Of a DNA stretch of 25,022 nt, positions 20,461 to 25,022 are shown one piece after another. Each line of letters starts with the position of its first letter. Positions within the stretch are counted from its first letter, which is position 1. Origin of the DNA: a virus; IMG/VR virus record IMGVR_UViG_3300029267_003388, positions 1-25,022 of that record; one strand, written 5' to 3'. The notes beneath the pieces are model-generated. The model worked only from the letters and a program-made list of their open reading frames with translations. It had not been told where the DNA came from and searched no databases. The translations under genes and the position numbers were made by a program.

Positions 20461-22740
20461 ATGGCGGCAAAGGTTGAAGTCGATTTCAATGCACGCGGAC
20501 AGGATCGCGTCGTCAAGGCGTACGAAGCCTGGGAGCAATCCATTGCGCGCACGAATCGCCGTCTGGTCGAATCAGAGGGCACAGTGCAGCAGCAGAACGC
20601 CGCACTGCGTCGCCTGCGTCAGGCTCAGCGAGCCGAAGTCGAAGCTCAGAAAGACGCCGCCCGCATTCGCCGCGCCGGCGTGTCGGCTCAACAGCAGTTT
20701 CTGGACGGGGCGAAAAAGCTGCGGGAGCAACTTGCCGCCGGCCGCATTACCGAAGACGAATACCGAGCGGCTCGGGATCGACTGCGCAAGGAAACCATTG
20801 GACTGACGCAGGCGGAACGAGACCAGCAGGCGGCGTCAGCGAAGCAGCTGGCCGACCAGAAGGCCGGCGAATCTATCACACGCCGCAACGCCACGGCCGT
20901 TGAACGCTACCGGGAAGAACTCCGCGAGTTACGACGACTGTATCGGGCGGGCGCGATTGACGAACAGACGATGCGTCGCGAACGAGCACGTCTGCGAACG
21001 GAAACCGAACGCACGACAGGTGCCGAAGACCGCCGCAATCGTGAACTGCGGGAATCACAAGCGATCATTGCACGCACACGCACAGCCAATGAACGCTACG
21101 AATCAGAATTGCGGGATCTGCGGCGGATGCTGCACGGTGGCCGCATTGATCAGGAAACCTTCAATCGGGCTGTCGGACAGGCACGCACCAACCTGCTGGG
21201 AGCGACGACGGCGAATACCTCGTTGATCGGATCGCTTGGTCGCACAGCTGTTGCTGTGACCGGTGTCGGATCTGCTGTCGGTGGCGTGTTAACGATTGCC
21301 CGAACACTGCGAGCTGAGTACGACAACCTGCTCGAGCGTCAGGGCAAAGCTGCTGATGTGCAGGAGTTTATCGATCGTGCGGTGCTGGCGGCATCAAAGA
21401 ACACCATCGGCCTGATGACACCAGAGGAACTCCGTCAGGAAGCGGTGCAGATCAACGCCGACACGGATGTGCCAATCGCGTCAGCCGCTCATCTCATCGG
21501 TGCGGCTGTGACCAGCACCGGTGTGCAAAACGCAGCTGAACTGGAAACGGCAAAGCAGGCAGCTGCAGCTGCGGCTGCGTATGCACCGGAAGCAGATGTC
21601 GAAACGCAGTCAGCCGTTGCTGGTGTCGGTGCATCACTTGCCAAACGGCTTGGTGTGTCGCCCGAAGAGGCGATCGGATTCATGGGCAAGGTCGGGCTGC
21701 AGTCAAAAGTCAGAATTCTACAGTTTCAGGTGCAGAATCTTGCGCCGGCATTGCTCAGTCTGGTGGCGTCCGGCATGGATGCGCAGTCGTCGGCCGCGTT
21801 GATCACGTCCATGACGCAGGAAGGTGACTTTACGGGCGAGACGACGGCGACTGCCGTGCAGAACGTCGTCGGCGAACTGAAAGAGCGATTCGGCGATCGC
21901 TTCACCGATGCGGACGGCAACTTCGATGCTCGTGCCGCACTTGATCTGCTGCGGTCCGACGAGGACATGCGTGAGATCTTCATGCGTGGTGGTGAGATCA
22001 ACGGGCAGAAATTCGGTGCCGCGTCGATTGGGCGGGCAAAAAGCCGCATGGCGTTTGAGCGACTGATCACGCCGGGCACGATGGCGTTTCAGCAGTTTGA
22101 TGCCGACGCTGCAAACATTGACACTGTAGGAGCAGGTGGCGACCTGTTCGAGCAGATGGTTGATCGCAACCGTCAAACAGCGCAGGCGTTCAATCTGAAG
22201 CGATCGTTTCGCGGTGCGACAGAACGACTGCGAGAACAGGACGGCAGCGCACTCAGCGGCATCTTCCGCGAGGGTATGGCAGACATCGCAGCAGCGTCGG
22301 GCCGGTCGGTGTTCGGCCGCCGACTGGCATCGCTGCGACGTGAAGCTATGACAGATGCGGGAACGAATCAGCAAAAGTTTGCCAGCATCGCCATCGAACA
22401 GCTTCGCAGCGAAGCTGCCGATCTGCGGGATGGCGAAAAAGCAAGAGTGTATGGCACGCAGGCCGGTGTGGTGTCCATACCTGGGCGAGCGGCAACGGAA
22501 CAGCAACTGTCGGTCGCAAAGGAACTGACCAGCCTTGCGGACCGCCTGCAGCAACTGCTCGATGTGCAGCGAGCACAACTGCAGGAACACCAACAGCAGC
22601 GCCGCGAGCAGCGGGAAGCGGCGGAGAGGAATGAACGGGCCGTGCGAGGGGTTGGCGCCGCCGTCCGTGAGCGGCCGCGTCCGTTGCCGATCGCAACTCC
22701 CGGCAACCAGCCGCCACGGGCGGCGCGGCTCGGGAGTTGA
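20461..22740 (+). CDS. tape measure protein
   Basis: The 759-aa tape measure sets tail length and is injected ahead of DNA. It begins AAKVEVDFNARGQDRVVKAY, the usual tape-measure opening, then has long coiled-coil stretches, a small hydrophobic segment (about 261-283) and an Ala-rich central domain (about 345-400). Three imperfect ~34-residue repeats lie at about 80-113, 149-181 and 212-245, each shaped L-x-x-L-x-x-G-x-I-x-x-x-x-Y/F. The C terminus is Gln/Arg-rich. Length and gene order fit well. The ribosome site is AGGGA, 12 bases before the ATG. Confidence 0.88.
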   Translation: MAAKVEVDFNARGQDRVVKAYEAWEQSIARTNRRLVESEGTVQQQNAALRRLRQAQRAEVEAQKDAARIRRAGVSAQQQFLDGAKKLREQLAAGRITEDEYRAARDRLRKETIGLTQAERDQQAASAKQLADQKAGESITRRNATAVERYREELRELRRLYRAGAIDEQTMRRERARLRTETERTTGAEDRRNRELRESQAIIARTRTANERYESELRDLRRMLHGGRIDQETFNRAVGQARTNLLGATTANTSLIGSLGRTAVAVTGVGSAVGGVLTIARTLRAEYDNLLERQGKAADVQEFIDRAVLAASKNTIGLMTPEELRQEAVQINADTDVPIASAAHLIGAAVTSTGVQNAAELETAKQAAAAAAAYAPEADVETQSAVAGVGASLAKRLGVSPEEAIGFMGKVGLQSKVRILQFQVQNLAPALLSLVASGMDAQSSAALITSMTQEGDFTGETTATAVQNVVGELKERFGDRFTDADGNFDARAALDLLRSDEDMREIFMRGGEINGQKFGAASIGRAKSRMAFERLITPGTMAFQQFDADAANIDTVGAGGDLFEQMVDRNRQTAQAFNLKRSFRGATERLREQDGSALSGIFREGMADIAAASGRSVFGRRLASLRREAMTDAGTNQQKFASIAIEQLRSEAADLRDGEKARVYGTQAGVVSIPGRAATEQQLSVAKELTSLADRLQQLLDVQRAQLQEHQQQRREQREAAERNERAVRGVGAAVRERPRPLPIATPGNQPPRAARLGS

Positions 22741-22743
22741 TAC

Positions 22744-23154
22744 ATGGCACAGGGCACTGGTACAGCCGCCACCTTTCGCGGCACTCAACTGACAGGGCAC
22801 GTCGAAGACATCATTTTCGGTCCGTCTGAGTGCGTTGTCGATGAGGCGGGCTTGTTCGGACTGACAGGTGTCAACGAGATCGTCGCACCAGTGCAGGGTC
22901 GGTGGATCACGCTGTTGATGCACCTGGGACCGTTTGCGAATGCTGCGGCACTCGACAGCTACATCACGCTGCTTGAGCAGACACTGACGATGAATGGCGC
23001 GTTGGTAATCGGCTCGCCGCTGTCCTGGACCTTTAACGATTGCACTTTGCGGCAGGTGCTGCGGGAGCCCGGAGACCAGCAGGGGCCGAAACAGAACCAG
23101 CCCGCAAACCAATGGGGAGAATTCTGCCGGCTCGTATTTCGGCGGTTGAGTTAA
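22744..23154 (+). CDS. hypothetical distal tail protein, 136 aa
   Basis: A 136-aa soluble protein directly after the tape measure (3-base gap) and so probably part of the tail tip or baseplate. It contains VEDIIFGPSECVVDEAGLFG, GRWITLLMHLGPFANAAALD and a C-terminal polar tail (EPGDQQGPKQNQPANQWGEF). I do not recognise the family. Position and compact mixed structure suit a distal-tail or hub adaptor, which is inference only. Confidence 0.6.
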   Translation: MAQGTGTAATFRGTQLTGHVEDIIFGPSECVVDEAGLFGLTGVNEIVAPVQGRWITLLMHLGPFANAAALDSYITLLEQTLTMNGALVIGSPLSWTFNDCTLRQVLREPGDQQGPKQNQPANQWGEFCRLVFRRLS

Positions 23155-23180
23155 CCATCAGCACATAGAAAGCAAGAACC

Positions 23181-23483
23181 GTGGCCACCGTTTCTGATTC
23201 GTCAACAACTCAAAGCCTGCAGCAGATCGCCAGCCGTTGGCTGGCGTCGCAGCCGTTTGCCAATGTGATGCTCGTTCTGCAGACCAGTGGAATTGCCTGG
23301 CTGGCGTGGTACTGCGTCACGACTGCTATGCCGGCAACGGTGCAGCAGATTCAGAACGGTCACAACGAACAGACGCAACAGTACATCGAAGACTCGAAAC
23401 TGCAGCGAGAACAAAACCGCGAGGATCTGAAACTGGTGATTGAATCCTACAAGGACACGCTTGACCGCGTGCAACGCGACTGA
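23181..23483 (+). CDS. membrane-anchored coiled-coil protein, 100 aa
   Basis: A 100-aa protein with one membrane helix at about 26-47 (FANVMLVLQTSGIAWLAWYCV) and a following coiled coil (QQYIEDSKLQREQNREDLKL to the C terminus). This is the layout of an i-spanin (Rz), whose coiled coil crosses the periplasm to an outer-membrane lipoprotein. The start is GTG 23181, with AGAAAGC upstream. It lies among tail-tip genes rather than in a lysis block, so the spanin role is a hypothesis. It could pair with the lipoprotein encoded at 19972. Confidence 0.6.
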   Translation: MATVSDSSTTQSLQQIASRWLASQPFANVMLVLQTSGIAWLAWYCVTTAMPATVQQIQNGHNEQTQQYIEDSKLQREQNREDLKLVIESYKDTLDRVQRD

Positions 23484-23486
23484 CCA

Positions 23487-24128
23487 ATGCCGGCTCCGTA
23501 TCTGGGGGGATTCCGAATTCTGAGCGTCAACTGGATCGGCCTGACGGCGATTGAGTTGGCGTTTCAGGCGACGGAGTACTCCGACAAGTTGTTCCAGCTC
23601 TACGCCGGGCGGCGGCTGATCGGTGTGACCGAAGCCGTCACCGATCGCATCGTGCGTGGAGCTGTGCCGCCGGGGCCGCGAGCAACGCCGCTCAGTCTGA
23701 TCGTCGTCGACAAAGCTGACCGGCTGGTCGACTATGGCGATTTGCTCGGATGGAAGCCGTACAACCTCTACTGCGTGCGGTGGCAGGCACCGGCAGTGAT
23801 CGGTGATTTGTCGCACTTCGATGTCGTGATGTCCAATAACGCGGGCGAAGCGTACGACGCCACCAACATCGTTGGACGCGTCGAGTACAACAGTCAGATC
23901 AGCACCTACACGTTTGAATTGCCCAGCATTGCGACATCTGGCAACTGGCAGGTGGCGGTCATTCCGCGCGACGACGCCGAGCCGTCGGGCAACGCGGGCA
24001 CGATTGATACCGTGACGATCGCGGCCGTGGTCTATCCGCTGGATCTGGCACTCGACGAAAACGGCCAGCGATTCACCGTGGCCGCGACCGCCGGCGAGCT
24101 GACCGCCTCATTTGCATACGGGAGCTGA
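23487..24128 (+). CDS. hypothetical tail-tip protein, 213 aa
   Basis: A 213-aa beta-rich protein ahead of the tail fibre. The layout is that of two beta-sandwich domains (FRILSVNWIGLTAIELAFQA, then STYTFELPSIATSGNWQVAV, then VVYPLDLALDENGQRFTVAA). This fits a baseplate or fibre-base protein. It starts 3 bases after the previous stop and the next gene follows within 8. No motif identifies a family; the role is from position. Confidence 0.6.
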   Translation: MPAPYLGGFRILSVNWIGLTAIELAFQATEYSDKLFQLYAGRRLIGVTEAVTDRIVRGAVPPGPRATPLSLIVVDKADRLVDYGDLLGWKPYNLYCVRWQAPAVIGDLSHFDVVMSNNAGEAYDATNIVGRVEYNSQISTYTFELPSIATSGNWQVAVIPRDDAEPSGNAGTIDTVTIAAVVYPLDLALDENGQRFTVAATAGELTASFAYGS

Positions 24129-24136
24129 GCGACGAC

Positions 24137-24838
24137 ATGGAACACGTCCAGACACAAATTCTGTACCCCGGCCAGATCAGCGGTCGCCCGGAAGAAGCCA
24201 GCCCCGCCGCCGCTGATTTGGTGCTTATTGTCGACATCAGCAGCGGTCAGCTTAAACGGGCAACAGTGGCCAATCTGTCGGCCGGTGTGGATCACGGTGG
24301 GATCGGCGGGCTCGCTGACGACGATCACACCCAATACAGCCTGGCAGACGGTACACGCTGGACGGCTACTCCGACGGCCAGCCGCGCCGTCGAATCCGAC
24401 GGCAGCGGCAACCTGGTTGTGAGTGCTGTGACCAGCACCGAACTCGGGTATCTGTCGGGAGTCACTTCGGGTATTCAAACTCAGATTGACGGCAAAGCCG
24501 CCAGTAGTCACTCACATTCGGCGAGCGACATCACGTCGGGGACACTGGCACACGAGCAGGGCGGGCTTGAGGCGGACATCAGCGGAATCAGCACCGGTGA
24601 TGTGATCGCCGGTACGGGAGCTGGCACGCTGGGTCTGGTGACGGCGAGCGGACACAGTGACGGCGATGTGCGGCGATGTGCTGACGTTGCAGGCCGACGG
24701 CACTGCGGACTGGGAGACGCCCGCCGGCGGCGGATCGACTGCACTGAACGATCTCACCGATGTGACGATCACGACGGTTGGTACCGGCGAAGTGCTGGTC
24801 TACACGGGCGCAGGGTGGGAGAATCAGACACTGACTGA
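24137..24838 (+). CDS. tail fibre, N-terminal part, frame broken at 24671
   Basis: The first 178 residues are a clear phage fibre: MEHVQTQILYPGQISGRP, then GGLADDDHTQYSLADGTRWT, a common fibre motif, then ELGYLSGVTSGIQTQIDGKA and SHSHSASDITSGTLAHEQGG. From base 24671 the frame changes character and codes an Arg/Cys-rich, unfibre-like run to a stop at 24836-24838. The cause is a 10-bp tandem duplication (24661-24680) that shifts the frame by one. Without it the fibre would read on in the frame of the next entry. Either the gene is truncated or the duplication is an assembly error. Confidence 0.85.
   Translation: MEHVQTQILYPGQISGRPEEASPAAADLVLIVDISSGQLKRATVANLSAGVDHGGIGGLADDDHTQYSLADGTRWTATPTASRAVESDGSGNLVVSAVTSTELGYLSGVTSGIQTQIDGKAASSHSHSASDITSGTLAHEQGGLEADISGISTGDVIAGTGAGTLGLVTASGHSDGDVRRCADVAGRRHCGLGDARRRRIDCTERSHRCDDHDGWYRRSAGLHGRRVGESDTD
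24527..24670 (+). repeat. 144-bp direct repeat in the fibre gene, copy 1
   Basis: This segment recurs with no mismatch at 24879-25022, an offset of 352 bases. It encodes DITSGTLAHEQGG through GHSDGDV of the fibre repeat. Copy 1 ends exactly where the 10-bp duplication begins its second unit; copy 2 ends exactly at the window edge. Confidence 0.95.
24661..24680 (+). repeat. 10-bp tandem duplication causing a frameshift
   Basis: The unit cggcgatgtg occurs twice in direct succession. Removing one copy restores a continuous fibre reading frame through GDVLTLQADGTADWETPAGG and on to the window end. Confidence 0.95.
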
Positions 24839-25022
24839 GGCCGGCATCGCCGCAGCCAGTCACATGCATTCGGCAATGGACATCACGTCGGGGACACTGG
24901 CACACGAGCAGGGCGGGCTTGAGGCGGACATCAGCGGAATCAGCACCGGTGATGTGATCGCCGGTACGGGAGCTGGCACGCTGGGTCTGGTGACGGCGAG
25001 CGGACACAGTGACGGCGATGTG
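24672..25022 (+). CDS. tail fibre, downstream fragment (partial, +1 frame)
   Basis: In the frame starting at 24672 the sequence is open to the window end and plainly continues the fibre: GDVLTLQADGTADWETPAGG, LNDLTDVTITTVGTGEVLVY, TGAGWENQTLTEAGIAAASH, then the second copy of the 144-bp repeat. The joint LNDLTDV-T motif and GEVLVYTGAGWEN are typical of bacteriophage collagen-like and fibre proteins. It has no start of its own; it belongs to the gene at 24137 and runs past the window. Confidence 0.85.
24879..25022 (+). repeat. 144-bp direct repeat in the fibre gene, copy 2
   Basis: Identical to 24527-24670. The window ends at its last base, in the middle of the fibre gene. Confidence 0.95.

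Noticed and set aside
21718-23112. Minus-strand open frame (464 codons) opposite the tape measure
   Set aside because: Antisense to a well-supported tape measure and the next gene, with Arg/Cys/Ser-rich composition typical of shadow frames.

Overview
The window reads as one arm of a temperate, lambda-like tailed-phage genome (free phage or prophage). The GC content is high (about 60% by eye) and genes are closely packed with short overlaps. The host is probably a planctomycete. That is inference: the DUF1257/DUF2997 protein and the Ycf46-type AAA+ ATPase are of a kind I associate with Planctomycetes and cyanobacteria/plastids, and the phage has an outer-membrane-style lipoprotein set. No integrase, replication helicase or endolysin is inside the window.

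Left edge (1-766, + strand): the 3' end of an unidentified gene is coupled to a RuvC-type Holliday-junction resolvase with its acidic tetrad intact.

Accessory block (778-6156, - strand): ten genes in two apparent operons. The upstream operon (6156 to 4276) encodes a 101-aa helical protein and a Ycf46-like AAA+ ATPase, and ends in a textbook UUCG-capped terminator. The downstream operon (4110 to 778) encodes a 303-aa helical protein, a DUF1257-DUF2997 fusion, five small unknown proteins and an ASCH-domain protein. Both operons start from near-copies of one ~100-bp regulatory segment containing the same 16-bp palindrome. A related palindrome sits directly before the XRE-type regulator on the + strand, so one repressor may control all three units. 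The leaders in this block also share a GC-rich hairpin and a 12-nt motif. This is the most unusual part of the window.

Head module (6605-14947, + strand): the order is terminase large subunit (GpA family), a 190-aa protein, a DUF1353 protein, a small gpW-position protein, a complete initiator-type tRNA-Met(CAU), portal (lambda B family), a ClpP-like prohead protease fused to a scaffold with a nested scaffold start, a decoration-type protein and the major capsid protein. Apart from the insertions this is lambda order (A, W, B, C/Nu3, D, E).

Neck and tail module (15094-25022, + strand): connector and tail-completion genes, one of which carries an in-frame lipoprotein N terminus; a tail-tube candidate; two probable tail-assembly genes; a cassette of membrane protein, small helical protein and overlapping lipoprotein; a tape measure protein with three internal repeats; distal-tail proteins; and a repetitive tail fibre. 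The fibre reading frame is broken by an exact 10-bp tandem duplication. The same sequence point is reached again at the last base of the window, which suggests either a real slippage event or an assembly seam at a repeat.

No gene-free stretch exceeds 300 bases. The largest gaps (6157-6336, 14948-15093, 13867-13984, 9194-9305) hold regulatory palindromes or hairpins and are described below.
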